From NCBI GenBank assembly GCA_000697665.1, contig KL197710.1, positions 2,207,036 through 2,271,035 of the forward strand: a DNA stretch of 64,000 bases. The letters run 5' to 3'. Below are positions 21,932 to 33,493 of the stretch, piece after piece (positions within the stretch are counted from its first letter, which is position 1; each line of letters opens with the position of its first letter). The notes below the pieces were generated by a model. It was not told where the DNA came from. It worked only from the letters and a program-made list of their open reading frames with translations, and ran no database searches. The stretch comes from Jaapia argillacea MUCL 33604. Its lineage: Eukaryota > Basidiomycota > Agaricomycetes > Jaapiales > Jaapiaceae. The position numbers were made by a program, and so were the translations under genes.

Positions 21932-23475
21932 TTATGCCAATAGCGACGCCTTTGCAATTCGCAGCGCACCATCCTGGGTTTTATTTCCTGTGGGATTCAT
22001 TTAGCCACAGCTCAGACATCAGTTCCTAGGAGACTCACCTCCGATGAAACCACTCGCATGGATGAAGATGCCGCCGTCGATCCCACTAGCCTTGCTCAGT
22101 TCGTCGTCCCTAAGACCCCTCCAAGCCTCTGGCAGAGCCTTTCGACTCTGGAAACTCTCTGGGCTGACAGGTACGGCTTGTATCCGCCAATTCCCACCCA
22201 TCTCGTCGGGATAAACGACATAGATAGGCTTTGAGTCCTCGGCGATAGCCTGCTCCGCCTCAAGTTCGAACAGATGTTCCTAAACAACGTCAAAGTCGCA
22301 TCAATGAACAATCTCTTGAGAAATACGAATGATCCGAACTACCTTCCAAGGCGCGAACTGGTTGAAAAGGATGATTTTGCCACTAGCATCCACATTCTTC
22401 CTCTCCGATAGCCCTTTTGCCACAATATCTCTTGCAGGAAGCCACGCATTCCCGTAGTAATCAAGTCTGCCCAGGAACTCTTCCCCTGTCAACAAAGAGG
22501 CTTTTCCAAATTGAGCCTGCCGTTATCGCGACAGTTAGAATAAGATAAAGGGACCCATTCGGTTGCGTACATCGACAATGCTAGAGTCAACTGATTGGTT
22601 CCATGCGGGGTTGAGCCATCCTACTCGGCTCGATAAGTCTGTTCGGTTGCGATATTTTGGAGTGATGTCTGCAGGATACTGAGAAACGCCATTGTCGATG
22701 CCATCCAAGCCTTCCACGAATTCCTGGCAGCAGAAGTTTAGAACCAAGCCAAAAACTGAAGTGACAAGCCCGGCACCTTGTACATCTTTAACCACAAAAG
22801 CTGGACCTTCGGGTGGTCCAGCTGTAACTGAAATCTATCCGCTATAATCTCCTTTCCAAAGTGTCTACATCCAATAAGAAATATGTGAGATGAAACTTGC
22901 ACGAAATTGGGGGCACGTACTTGTAGACAAGACCAGCGGAGGAGAGCTTAGTGGTGAACCCATGTCCAAATACCTCTTCGAATCCACGCTGATGATGATC
23001 AAATCGCTGTTTCGTCTCGTCGTATACCCCTCCCACGTCCACCACAATATCGCAAGTCCCTAAAACGGCAGGATCTCTTGTTCGTTTGAGATCTAAGTGA
23101 TTGTGATGGATTCACTCGTGAGCCAGCTCGAGCGTCGACGAGAGTGCCAACTGACCAGCGTCACGGTACAAGGTGGTCTGGCGCAACATAAAAACGGCAA
23201 GCGCTTCGTCGCAATGGAATGTGCCATTGTGAGTTCCTATAACCTGCACCATAAGATCTCGTATCTAGCTTATGAGCGAATTTAAGTGTTGCAAAGTAAC
23301 GCACTTTTGATGGGTTCAACCTCTGCTTTTTGACTGGCTGCTCGGATGACGATGACATTTTCCTAAGAGGTGCGAAAGACGAGAGTCTCTGACTAGGGTA
23401 GATGGTCTTTGCGATGTGGTCGAGATGAATAGCTCGAACAGAGACTTGGACCGATCGCCAGATGTGCCTTTGCAT
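21932..23475 (-). CDS. MYG1: MYG1 family exonuclease (DHH phosphoesterase superfamily)
   Basis: Exons join to give [40 protein letters not shown] (the metal-binding DHH motif), [14 protein letters not shown] and [16 protein letters not shown]. Then come [88 protein letters not shown] and [20 protein letters not shown], with stop TAA at 21932-21934. MYG1 proteins are 3'-5' RNA exonucleases that act in the nucleolus and mitochondrial matrix. The start at 23475 gives a basic, possibly mitochondrial leader ([17 protein letters not shown]). An in-frame ATG at 23358 ([16 protein letters not shown]) gives a shorter form without it. The two starts could serve two compartments, which is inferred. It is divergent from the SurE-like gene. 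Confidence 0.92.
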
Positions 23476-23569
23476 AGGATTCTATCAAGATTCTATTCTG
23501 ATCGGCGGTCCGGAAAGGCAAGCTTCTGCCGAAATCAAAGCTCGCTTCCACTCTCAACTGTTCATCGAC

Positions 23570-25103
23570 ATGACCTCTCGCAAACTCAAGGTTTTACTCA
23601 CTGCAAGTACAGAGATCCTTTACTGCCATGTAAATCACCTCTGTTAACCCTTTTTCAATAGAACGATGATGGTCCTCCTGGACGGGAATCGCCCTACATC
23701 TACGGATTCTACTTATGCCTCACACAAATACTCGGTAACTTGACAGTACCATTCGACGCTCGGCGCAGAGATCGCTGACCTTCCAACTAGACTGGGATGT
23801 CAAAGTTGTACTGCCATCCTCTCAGAAGTCTTGGATAGGGGCGTGTCATACTCTGTTTCGGAGTGCTGAAGGTTCCGAACGATGTGATCTTGATTGTAGG
23901 CAAGGCGTATCAGATCAAGGACATCATCAAGGGTCGGTATTACTACCCCAAAGGACCAGGTGCGAGTCTCGACGCCTCCCTTCAGCACTAGCTCCCTTAC
24001 CAGGGACCTTTTCCTTTCCAGATGGAATCGGTGAGACCTCATCGGAAGCCCGACCCTTGAAAGATGGAGAAGTCGCAGAATGGGTACTATTGGATGGCGT
24101 GAGCTTATATCCATACGATCCCTGACTTCAGACCTGACTTGCATTTACCAGACGCCTGCTACTTGCGCTAACATAGCCTTGCATAACCTTTATCACGAAG
24201 ACATTGACCTCTTGGTACGTCTCATCGAGGTCTTGTATGTCAATGCTAAATTTCCTTCAGATTTCTGGTCCAAATCTTGGTCGTAACACATCTTGTAAGC
24301 CACAGCCGTCCGGTAACTCAGAAACCAGAACCTAACCTTTTCTAGCCGCCTTCGCCTTGTCGTCTGGTACAATAGGAGCGGCGCTTTCTTCTTCGCTCTC
24401 TCAGGTCCGCTCAGTCGCCGTTTCATACGGCACCGTCATCCACCCAACCCCTACAACATTCCACGATCCTGCTCACCAACTTGCTGGTCGAATCATTCAT
24501 CACCTCTGGCAAAACTGGGGCAAAGACGACGGCGGGGTCCGCAACCAAGAAGTCGACCTGTACAATGTTAACATCCCGATGATTGAAGGGCTGTTGACTG
24601 AAGAAGGATTGAGGATTTGCTGGACGACAATATGGAGAAACTCGTATGGGAGGCTGTTCAAAGCTCACACGCCTGCTGAAGGCAAGAAGTTGGCGCGGAG
24701 GGGCTCATCAGCGGGTCCTGACTCGTCAACAAGTGAACCGAACATGGATGACAACCTCCCTAACAGAGAGGCCAGTCCTGCAGATGTGGGGAGGCTGGTG
24801 TTCAAGTTCAGTCCCGATATGAACAACCTCATCACACCCCCGGAGTCGATGCTGCCGTTTGGTTCAGATGGATGGGCAATGCACAAGGGATTTGCCAGTG
24901 TGACGCCTTTACGGGCAAGTTTCGCTGAGCCCTTCGTCGAAGACTTCGAGGCTGGGTTGCATTTGGAGATAGGCAATGGTCCACGATGTGGCTGTGTTTG
25001 TTGCTTCTTCTGCCACGTGCGAGAAAATGTCTTCGCAGAATTTGCAGACTTGACCGTTTCTCTTGGACTTGTGTGTAACTGCTCTCTCCTGTCGACGTAC
25101 TAA
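23570..25103 (+). CDS. SurE-like 5'/3'-nucleotidase (acid phosphatase)
   Basis: MTSRKLKVLLTNDDGPPGRE contains the DD metal-binding pair typical of SurE. It is followed by SPYIYGFYLCLTQ, DWDVKVVLPSSQKSWIG, KAYQIKDIIKGRYYYPKGPG, GEVAEWVLLDGTPATCANIA, LHNLYHEDIDLL, SGPNLGRNTSSAFALSSGTI and VRSVAVSYGTVIHPTPTTFH, and then the C-terminal half (NIPMIEGLLTEEGLRICWTT). SurE proteins dephosphorylate nucleoside mono- and polyphosphates; the yeast relative is Pby1. KVLLT and NDDG are joined across an intron that begins GCAAGT, so a GC-AG intron is the best reading. The intron after SSQKSWIG has no strong donor. The last 40 residues are Cys-rich and unlike the family, and the stop lies only 19 bases before the next gene's ATG, so the true C-terminus may differ. 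Confidence 0.88.
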
Positions 25104-25122
25104 CGTTTCCGGCTGCGAGGAA

Positions 25123-27835
25123 ATGGCTGAAGACTATGTTATGACCCTGGATTCGGATGATGAGGACATTCCCGTTTCTACCTCAAAATCTACCAAGTCA
25201 AAGAATCTCGTGGAGGAGGCTGTCTTGGATCCCGAATTCTCATTCGACGCTTCTGGAGACCCTTATCTTGACATACTTGCGTTGGGGCAGGATCAAGATG
25301 ACCTTGTGAAAACGGGCTCAAAGCCCGTACGTCCTTCTCACTTCATCTCAGTCCTCATAACCGATCCCTCCTGCTTCGCTTCCAGGAACCAATATCTATT
25401 GATGATATCATCTCTCGGAGGAGACTGGCTGGGAAGAGGAAGAGAAAACGAGAGGAAGAAGTTGAAGAGGAGTCCGACGTAGAGGAAGGTGGGGAGGACC
25501 TTAGTGAAGTTTCTGAGGATGAAGAAGGCTCCCTCGCCATTGAAGATGAAGAAGACCCATTGCAAACTTCGGATGAAGAAGGAGGGGAGGATCAGGACGA
25601 ATCAGATGGCGAGGCTGCGAACGGCGATACTGACGTTGACGATGGCGAGTCTTCGTCTGACGACTCAGAGGAGGAGACTCAGGCAGAAAAGGCTCGTAAG
25701 GCGGCTTTCTTCTCTGAAGCTGAGGCTTCTGAAGCACATTCGTCATTCCTCACAATGAATTTGTCTCGACCGATCCTCAAGGCTCTCACATCACTTGGCT
25801 TTCATACTCCAACTCCCATCCAGGCTGCTACCATACCAGTGGGACTCCTTGGCAAGGATGTTGTCGGGAATGCAGTGACCGGTTCGGGAAAAACAGCTGC
25901 ATTCATTATCCCTATGATAGAGCGGCTGCTGTACCGAGAGCGAGGCAAAAGGGCTGCCGCGACTCGATGCCTGGTCCTTGTTCCGACGAGAGAGTTGGCC
26001 GCTCAGTGTTTCGAGGTTGGTTCCAAATTGGCTGGCCATACTGACATCCGTTTTTGTCTGATTGTTGGTCAGTTTGTCTCCTACTCCGCTGTGGTCTCGG
26101 TTTGATATTTCACTTTTTCAGGTGGCCTTTCCCTCAAAGCCCAAGAGTCAGCATTACGAAGTCGCCCTGACGTCTTAATAGCTACGCCTGGTCGTCTTAT
26201 AGATCATATCCGGAACTCGCAATCTTTCACACTCGAGGCGCTTGACGTTTTGGTCTTGGACGAAGCCGACAGGATGCTATCGGACGGATTTCATGATGAA
26301 CTCACAGAAATCATCAAGTCATGTCCCCCCTCTCGGCAGACGATGCTCTTCTCCGCCACGATGACGGATTCCGTTGATGAACTCGTCAAAATGTCACTGA
26401 ACAAGCCTGTGCGGTTGTTCGTTGACCCAAAACGTACTACGGCAAAGGGACTCGTTCAAGAGTTCGTGCGAGTACGAGCTGGCAAAGAAGACGAGAGGTC
26501 CGCCCTCCTCGTCGCGCTGTGCAAACGGACTTTCAAGACAAATGTCATTATTTTCTTCCGGAGCAAGAAATTGGCACATCAGATGCGCATTATTTTTGGT
26601 TTGTTGAATATGAGGGCCGAAGAGCTGCATGGCGATTTGACTCAAGAGCAGGTGTGTTCATGCATTTTCATTTGCTCCATGCTTTCCGTCCTCAGGTTGG
26701 CCCTAGCGTATCAAAGCGTTGCAGTCCTTTCGTGATGGGGCCGCGGACTTCCTTATGGCCACGGATCTGGCTTCAAGAGGTCTCGACATCAAAGGTATTG
26801 AAACCGTTATCAACTACGACATGCCTGGCCAACTAGCGCAGTATCTCCATCGCGTTGGGCGTACCGCTCGTGCTGGCAAAAAGGGGCGGTAAGTGCTCCA
26901 TTCTCTAGACCCACTGCACGACCTACTTAGCGTTGGCACAGTTCGGTCACTCTTGTTGGAGAGGTGGATAGGAAGATGCTCAAAGCAGCCATCAAGCACG
27001 GCGCCGGGGAAGACAAAGTACGTCACCGAGTCATCCCCTCCGAGGCAGTCTCCCATTGGGCGAAAGAGGTCGAGCGACTCACGCATGATGTTGCCGAGAT
27101 TCTGCAAGAAGAAAAGGAAGAGAAGAAGGTTCGGGTCTCTTCCGTCTTTGGTTAATTGTCCCGCTGACCCTTCATTGATAGTTACGTCAAGCGGAGATGG
27201 AGCTGAAGAAAGGAGAGAATATAATGGAGCACGAAAAGGAGATATACTCTCGGCCGGCGAGGACCTGGTTCCAAAGCGGGAAAGAGAAGGCCAAAGCAGA
27301 AGGTCTGTCTTTCGTGCCTGACTTCACCGATATCGATTTAATGCTATTGGTACAGCTACAAGTAAGTTGGAATACGAGGCCGGTGTCGCGCCTGGTGGGG
27401 ATGGGAAGAAGAATAAGGACAAGTCAATTGCAGAAGCCCCCAAGGTAAGAGCCTGAATGACGTTCTTTGGTAACTCACTGACCATTGATTCAGCCCAAAC
27501 GAGATAAGTTTGCTGGACTGTCAAGGCGAGCGAAGAGGCGGAAGATGGCGATGGAAGAGGATGATGCTATCCCAGGTGAAACCCGCGTGATTGGTGCTGC
27601 AATCCGTGCTGCGAAGAAAGCTGCGCGACCCGGGAAGATTGGGGAGCCGGAGAAGCGGCCTATGAATTCGAAGAAAGATAAGAGAGGAAAGAAGAAGGTG
27701 ACTGCACGAGCGGGAGGGGCGTTCAGTTCTGAAATGGGACAGTCAACTCGTGCTAGAGAAGGCGTACGGGCTAAGAAGGGGGATGCTATCGGGGGGATGG
27801 GGAAGAAGAAAGGGGGAAAGCGGACGGGCAAGTAA
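25123..27835 (+). CDS. DRS1: ATP-dependent RNA helicase DRS1 (DDX27), ribosome biogenesis
   Basis: A long acidic N-terminus ([20 protein letters not shown]) precedes the Q motif ([20 protein letters not shown]). Motif I is [20 protein letters not shown], motif Ia PTRELAAQC, motif Ib TPGRLIDHI, motif [11 protein letters not shown] and motif [15 protein letters not shown]. Motifs IV to VI follow: [36 protein letters not shown] and [14 protein letters not shown]. The C-terminal coiled coil ([16 protein letters not shown]) contains [20 protein letters not shown], a DRS1/DDX27 signature, followed by a Lys/Arg-rich nucleolar tail ending at 27833-27835. The enzyme works in the nucleolus on maturation of the 60S subunit. 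The exon starting [11 protein letters not shown] was placed with acceptor CCTAG because read-through upstream breaks the helicase motif. Confidence 0.95.
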
Positions 27836-28103
27836 CATCATCTGAGTATCACAGCCAGAGACCTCTAGCATTTGGAGGCGATGTATATACTCCACTTGTC
27901 CCTCTATCGAGCCGAGAGCACATGGATCTACACTGTCACGCCATACTCCACAGTGTGACAGACGCGTCAAACAACTGCGACCATCTTGGAGAACGAACAA
28001 ATCCCTTAGTTGAACCACCCCGCACGAGATCACCCTCGATTCCTGTACCACTAGAACTTAGTTGTATCGAGGCATCTGGTCTCCGAACTGAATAGGCCAC
28101 AGA

Positions 28104-31100
28104 ATGGAAGGCACCGCATTTGTGTCTCTGGCAACCTTGCCGCTGCCGCCCGGCTCTCGATTACTCCCCGCTGCTTGTTGTCCGGACAAAGATCTTGTTG
28201 CCATTGTATCAAGAGTATCGAATAAGGACACCATCAGCTTGTGGAAAATGCAGGGCTCAAAAAAATGGGAGGTGGCTGTGGATCCGAGTGCGAGCGAGGA
28301 TGAAATTGTCGATCTTGCCTGGAGCCCGGACGGTAAGTCATCGCCCGAATATCGAGGCCACCAAGCCGATGTGTCTCACGGCCCACAGGTCAAACGATTG
28401 CCGTTGCCCACAATACGCCCCGCATCACTCTTCACTCCGTCCAAGATGGTCACGAAGAACGTTCATTGTCCTTCTCGACCCAGCTTACTAGTGCTATTCT
28501 CCCTCTCGGTTTGAAGAATTTATGGTGGTTCAGGACTGAGAAAAAATCGAATTATACCTCGATCCCCGATATTTTCAGACGAAATAACGTTATCGTATAT
28601 TGAATCTTCTTCCCGCACTCACCCACGCTAACGACCACTCCATCCAGACAGGTTCATCCCAATCAGTGCTTAAGATATTACCGCTCCTCGACCCACTCAA
28701 GGACGACGTACACCCGCTAACGTAAGTTCTTTGCGTGATGATTGAATAGCTCTGAAGCATGAAATTCCCAGTGCCACCGATCTATTTGCATTCCAAGGGA
28801 GTCAATCACGCCCAACACGTCAGTCCACGCTTCCCAAGGTCATTTCTTCATGGCCTACCCTGCCATCCGATCTCCTCTCGGCGTCGATTCAGTCCCCATC
28901 CCATGGAGGCGCCAAGCAGCCCGCCCCCGGTGAGGAGTTAGACGAAGAAGATGATATCAACCTCGACAGCATTTTAGTCGCGTCTGATGATAGTGGCAGG
29001 ATACACCCTTTCTTGGATGGCAGTTATCCACTTGGCTCTGTTCCCATTGGCGCAGACAAGGTTGCTTCTTTATCAAGAGTCGATTCCAGTCCGATCTTCC
29101 ACGCTCATCTGTGTCAAAAATCCCCAAACTCAACGTTGACGTCTGTTCGCCCCAATGTCGTGCAAATGCCGATGTTGCAGACTCGTGTCACCCGCGACGT
29201 TGCACAAGCGTCATCGAATGCTCGGGAACTAGTGTCTTATGCAATGACCGTTGTGAAAGAAATGTACGACGCGTGGTTTGGATCAGACACGCAAAGTGGT
29301 GCAAGGGAACTTGGGGCCAAATGGATCAGGACTCTGGAAACAAAGCAGCGAGAACAATTCGGCCGTGAGTCTCAGGCCTTATCCACCATATGATTTGCCT
29401 CATTTTTAGACTGTAGAGAAGGAACCAAATGCCATGCTAGACCTGACCTGCCTCCTGGTGACCGGCAGAGCCTCTGAATCTCTGACCGACTTCCTGGGAA
29501 GCGGAGAGCAGATGAGCGAGAGGGTAGGACTTACTGCGCTTGCCGTTGATTCATCTGATTCTTTCCTACTAGGGCATCCAAAAATGGGAGTCCACGGTTG
29601 TGGAGGCCTTGACAAAACTGCGTGACTACTCGGAGAAGAGGCTGGCACCAGCGTGTCAACGGCTTCATCTTATTCTTGAAGAGGTCCAGGGCTGGTCGCG
29701 ATTGTGGGTCAACATCATTCGTGTGGTCTTTCTGTCCTGACCGCCTCTCCAGACCTCAAAATTACGGCTTCTGTGAATTTCAGACTTCCGAACTAGTTGT
29801 ATGCCTGGAGTTACTTGGTCGCGCAATCGTGCTCTCAGCGTGGTTGGCGGCCACAGCGCGGCGAGAGTTCTTTCGTTTCCGTGAATTTATTGCCTGGCTC
29901 AGATATGGTAGGATTCCACCACCATTTCGTCATATGAGAGTCTTCACCCTCCCTCGCAGAGACGGGAAGAATCAATCCCAACCCAGAATCTCAAACTCAA
30001 CACAATCCCCGCCATGATATCTTGGAAGTCAACAGCTACTTGATGACTGGCCTCGTGGTCAGTCCGATCGACAGATGGTTTATGGGAGCGGTGCCCCAAT
30101 TTTCCCCCACAGACCTGGGTATACCAGGCGCGATCCCCGATCTATCGGAATTGATACAACGAGCGCAAGGGGCCGTTAAGGATCACGCACAAATGGCATG
30201 GCAGAATGTAGGCCACTCACCGCGTTCACATGAACGGAGCAATGTAGCCGCTCATCTGGCTTGTTGTAGAGCATCAAGACACGAGACTTGTCACATTTGG
30301 ACCGAAACCTTGATGCTCTCGTTCAAGATTTGGCCGTCCGGTGCCAACGAGTGTTTGTCCGTGCCTCCAGCGCTACAGCGAGATCAGCTTTTGTTTCCTC
30401 CGGATCAGGGTATTCGCGAGCCCCGATCGCGGAGTCACCAAATGGTACATATTTCAATACACCGGTGCACGCCCGCGAACGGATGGTACGATGCGATCTG
30501 GTGAGGCGTGCTGATCATCATCTTGATTTTGGCTCATCTGAGCTTCAGACCAGCGGCTTCCAACAGTACCTAACAATGTGGGTACCAGGTCCTCTAGACC
30601 ATAATTGTCGTGAGTAAAGTACCGCTGTTTTTTTTTGTCACGATTGACTTGGAATCCAGTGTGTATGATCCAATTGCGGTATGGTGAAGCCGTCGCGACC
30701 TTACCCCTGCAAATCCTTGCCGCCGTCGTTGCGTGCCGGATAGATGTACCAGAAGGGACAGAAGACGAACAAAACGGGTATTTTGACGTGTTGGATTTAC
30801 AGTTTTTCGACGATGAGTTGATTGTCATGGTGTATCGCTTGCGCTCAACGGGTAGTTTTTTCCCTCTGGTTGATTTTTGCAAAATTTGCTGATTACGATT
30901 GTAGGGGGAACCTTTATCGCGACAATGTGTTACAATGATTTAGGGTATGAAAACCTTAAGCCCGGCGGCTACGTAAATGGGCCTGCTCGAGAAGACCTAC
31001 TGGGAGAAGCGATGGAGCTGTGGAAGCAGAACCAGGTGAGCAGTGTTCTGCCATCGTATTTCAGCTCATTGCTGATCGTGACGCTGACTTTCAACACTGC

Positions 31101-31322
31101 CATCTACCGCATGTTGATAACAAGACACCGACGCTTCCAATGCCGATCCTTCGGTCCCGCGAACTAGTCGATTGCAAACAGGGCTCAGTCTCACTGGCTG
31201 TCAATGGCAGGCTTGGACGCAGGGTGGCATGTGTATTGGGAAACAACGGAACACTACTAGAAGTGGTTGATATTGAAGGGGAGGCAGAGGAGGAGCTGGA
31301 AGCAGAAATGGAAGACGTATGA
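28104..31322 (+). CDS. APC4: Anaphase-promoting complex subunit 4 (APC4)
   Basis: The N-terminal half is a WD40-type beta-propeller: DKDLVAIVSRVSNKDTISLW, DEIVDLAWSPDG, QTIAVAHNTPRITLHSVQDG, LKILPLLDPLKDDVHPLT and ILVASDDSGRIHPFLDGSYP. The helical half follows: MTVVKEMYDAWFGSDTQSGA, LDLTCLLVTGRASESLTDFL, WESTVVEALTKLRDYSEKRL, FRFREFIAWLRYE, SYLMTGLVVSPIDRWFMGAV and LAVNGRLGRRVACVLGNNGT. It ends in an acidic tail (EAEEELEAEMEDV) at 31322. APC4 is a scaffold of the platform of the anaphase-promoting complex, the E3 ligase that drives mitotic exit. The SPIDRWFMG and AWLRYE pieces and the C-terminal GRRVACVL block fit the family. About ten introns are needed and some joins are approximate. Confidence 0.9.
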
Positions 31323-31930
31323 TCCAGAGGGACAAGACGGGACGGGGACGTCGATCTCCGTTGGTGCCTACCTCATTGCGGAAATTTGAGCTAGACTCGG
31401 TCGGGGGATTCCCTGAGGAGCAGAGGCGGAAACGACTATTGTCTGACTTTTTGGGGATGATGGAGACTTGTGTGATTCTGGTGAGAAAAAAGCTCAGGGC
31501 ATTTCCTCCGTGGGCGATTGTGTCGGTGTCCGTGACCTGGAACGTTGAGGGTACCGCTGTATTGGCGCCAAGAACCAATCTGAACCGGTAATCGGACCTG
31601 ATCGAATGGTTGCGGGCAAACTGGAGCGTGGAAAGCAGTTTCAGTAAATGGAGTCACGACTAGCTGTTACGGAACATTGTGATATCTCGTCGTGCTTCTT
31701 CGCAGCATCTTGTTTGCATGGCGCCGTAACTGGGACGCTACGAAAAGAGAGGAGATGTGGTGCTGACCTTCCCCAAACCTCGAGCCAATCATTCTAACCA
31801 CAGACTCGGCTAAAGTTTCGAAGACCGCGGACCCTTTCCTCGTGCCCTTGATTCGAATTCCTTTTTTACTTCGCAATTTTAGCCTATTTTGCCCGCCCGC
31901 TCAAACTCTCCTGAGGATTGCTCCTCAGCT
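31323..31930. other. Intergenic stretch before the bZIP gene
   Basis: About 0.6 kb. A 90-codon plus-strand frame starting at 31319 (MIQRDKTGRGRRSPLVP) overlaps the APC4 stop by a few bases but carries no motif and is probably chance. The last 100 bases are pyrimidine-rich, as expected for a fungal promoter. Nothing else is seen. Confidence 0.4.
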
Positions 31931-33493
31931 ATGCCCAAGTCCATCCCCACACAGTCCCCTCCCAACTCATCCTACAACAAATCTGCCTCGGACGATGCGG
32001 CTCCCCGTATGTCCGATGTCGCGCTCAGGAAGAAGAAAAATGCCGACGCCCAAGCGGCATTCAGAGCGAGACGCGCCAACTACATTGCTACACTGGAAGA
32101 AACGGGTGTGTTCGACTCATTACATATATTCCCCATGGCCCTTACATTTCGCCGATGCGTTTTAGTCACAAGCCTGGAGTCTGTTGTTTTACAGCTACAA
32201 GACTCTTGTCGTGAAGCTAGGAGTGAGGCTGCAGATCTACGCCAGGAGAACAATCGTCTGCGACATGAAGCGAGAGAACGAGAGAAGTTCTGGCGTGCAC
32301 TTTGTCAAGCAAAGAGGCCGGGGCAGGGACCCGACCATCTAGATGACCTTCCTTCCTTACCTTCATCCAGTTTCTCCTCACCGTACGCCCAGCCCACCAC
32401 CATGGCGCAACAAATGGGCTCCTCACACATGAATCAATTCGGCGACGAAAGTCTTCGTTATCCATCGAACGATGACCCAACGACTTCTATGAACAACGGC
32501 CCTTATCATGCCAGCCCAGCTCGTAGTTACCCTGATCAGACTGCCTCACTTCCTTTTGCCGTACCCGAGGGGGAGCACCTTGCTAATGGCGCCAGATCAC
32601 AGCATCTGGACGCGAATGGGATGTCGAAATATGGGACATATCAAGCCTACGGTATGCCAGGTCCTGCGCGACCTGGGTGGCCTCAGCCAGTCTCTCAGAC
32701 CTCCTCCTCCGGCGGCGACTCTTGCCCTCAGGACAGTGGCAGTTCTACACATTCTCCCGCCTATGTGGAATCCCCTCATATGACTTCCCCGGCACTCTCG
32801 TACGTTCCCCGATTTTCGGCAGTAGAGGATCAGAAAGTCCCACTGTCAAATTTAGAATCGGCCCCTTACATGTTCCCCACGAGTCCTAGCCTATCGCCCA
32901 CCACCACTCCTCCGTCCTCGTCGTCCACATCGCTCGCACCATCTTTCCAATTCACATTTCCTGACGGTTCCCTTCCACACGACCGACCTGAGTATGACTA
33001 TCGCAGACAGCCTGGTGCTCATGGTGCGGAGGTCACATTGCACGGCGGAACGGCGGACATTTCGCTGGCGACCGCCAGCAATGGTGTCCGCTACCGCCTC
33101 GGCCAACGGAGAGCAAATTCGGGTGGCGAGAGACAGCTCGCCGCACCGCTTCCTCAGATGCCTAATACTCCCATCGACCCACGTCGTGACCGGGGTAGCA
33201 GTGAGGGTGACGAAGATGCGTACTCCCGCCTACGCCCCAGGCGAAGTGGCACCGCTTCTCGGACATCGCGTTCCCCTTCTCCCGGTACGCCTCCTATATC
33301 GGGGACCCTGGCGGTCATCAAGGCGCAGGCTTTTGGTGCCCTACGGCGCACTCGAGCCCGGACAAAAAAGTCCTCCGAGACCGCTGCGAAGGTCGCAATG
33401 GAGGTACTCGAGGCTCGAGGGATAGGGATGGGTATTAACGTCGCGACAGGTTCCAAGAGACAGCGAGTCCACAGCGACGATGAGGATATGTGA
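31931..33493 (+). CDS. bZIP transcription factor, Pap1/YAP-type basic region
   Basis: The ATG at 31931 (MPKSIPTQSPPNSSYNKS) was chosen because the open frame upstream of it has no ATG. The basic region is ALRKKKNADAQAAFRARRAN, which fits the NxxAQxxFR signature of fungal Pap1/YAP factors. The zipper follows: YIATLEET, then VTSLESVVLQLQDSCREARS and EAADLRQENNRLRHEARERE. A 60-base intron (32106-32165, GTGTGT to TTTTAG) sits between these two blocks; it has no stop and keeps the frame, so the reading frame stays open across it. The rest is a long disordered Ser/Pro/Thr-rich region and a conserved-looking C-terminal block (AAKVAMEVLEARGIGMGINV). Yap-type factors often control oxidative stress or nutrient genes; the targets here are unknown. 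Confidence 0.9.
   Translation: MPKSIPTQSPPNSSYNKSASDDAAPRMSDVALRKKKNADAQAAFRARRANYIATLEETGVFDSLHIFPMALTFRRCVLVTSLESVVLQLQDSCREARSEAADLRQENNRLRHEAREREKFWRALCQAKRPGQGPDHLDDLPSLPSSSFSSPYAQPTTMAQQMGSSHMNQFGDESLRYPSNDDPTTSMNNGPYHASPARSYPDQTASLPFAVPEGEHLANGARSQHLDANGMSKYGTYQAYGMPGPARPGWPQPVSQTSSSGGDSCPQDSGSSTHSPAYVESPHMTSPALSYVPRFSAVEDQKVPLSNLESAPYMFPTSPSLSPTTTPPSSSSTSLAPSFQFTFPDGSLPHDRPEYDYRRQPGAHGAEVTLHGGTADISLATASNGVRYRLGQRRANSGGERQLAAPLPQMPNTPIDPRRDRGSSEGDEDAYSRLRPRRSGTASRTSRSPSPGTPPISGTLAVIKAQAFGALRRTRARTKKSSETAAKVAMEVLEARGIGMGINVATGSKRQRVHSDDEDM

Noticed and set aside
28104-31322. APC4 as two separate genes (WD40 and helical parts)
   Set aside because: Both parts match one APC4 protein in order and strand, with short introns between them and no stop plus start region large enough for a second promoter.
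31889-31930. Upstream part of the bZIP frame (PARSNSPEDCSSA)
   Set aside because: The frame there begins with TTG, not ATG; the first ATG is at 31931.
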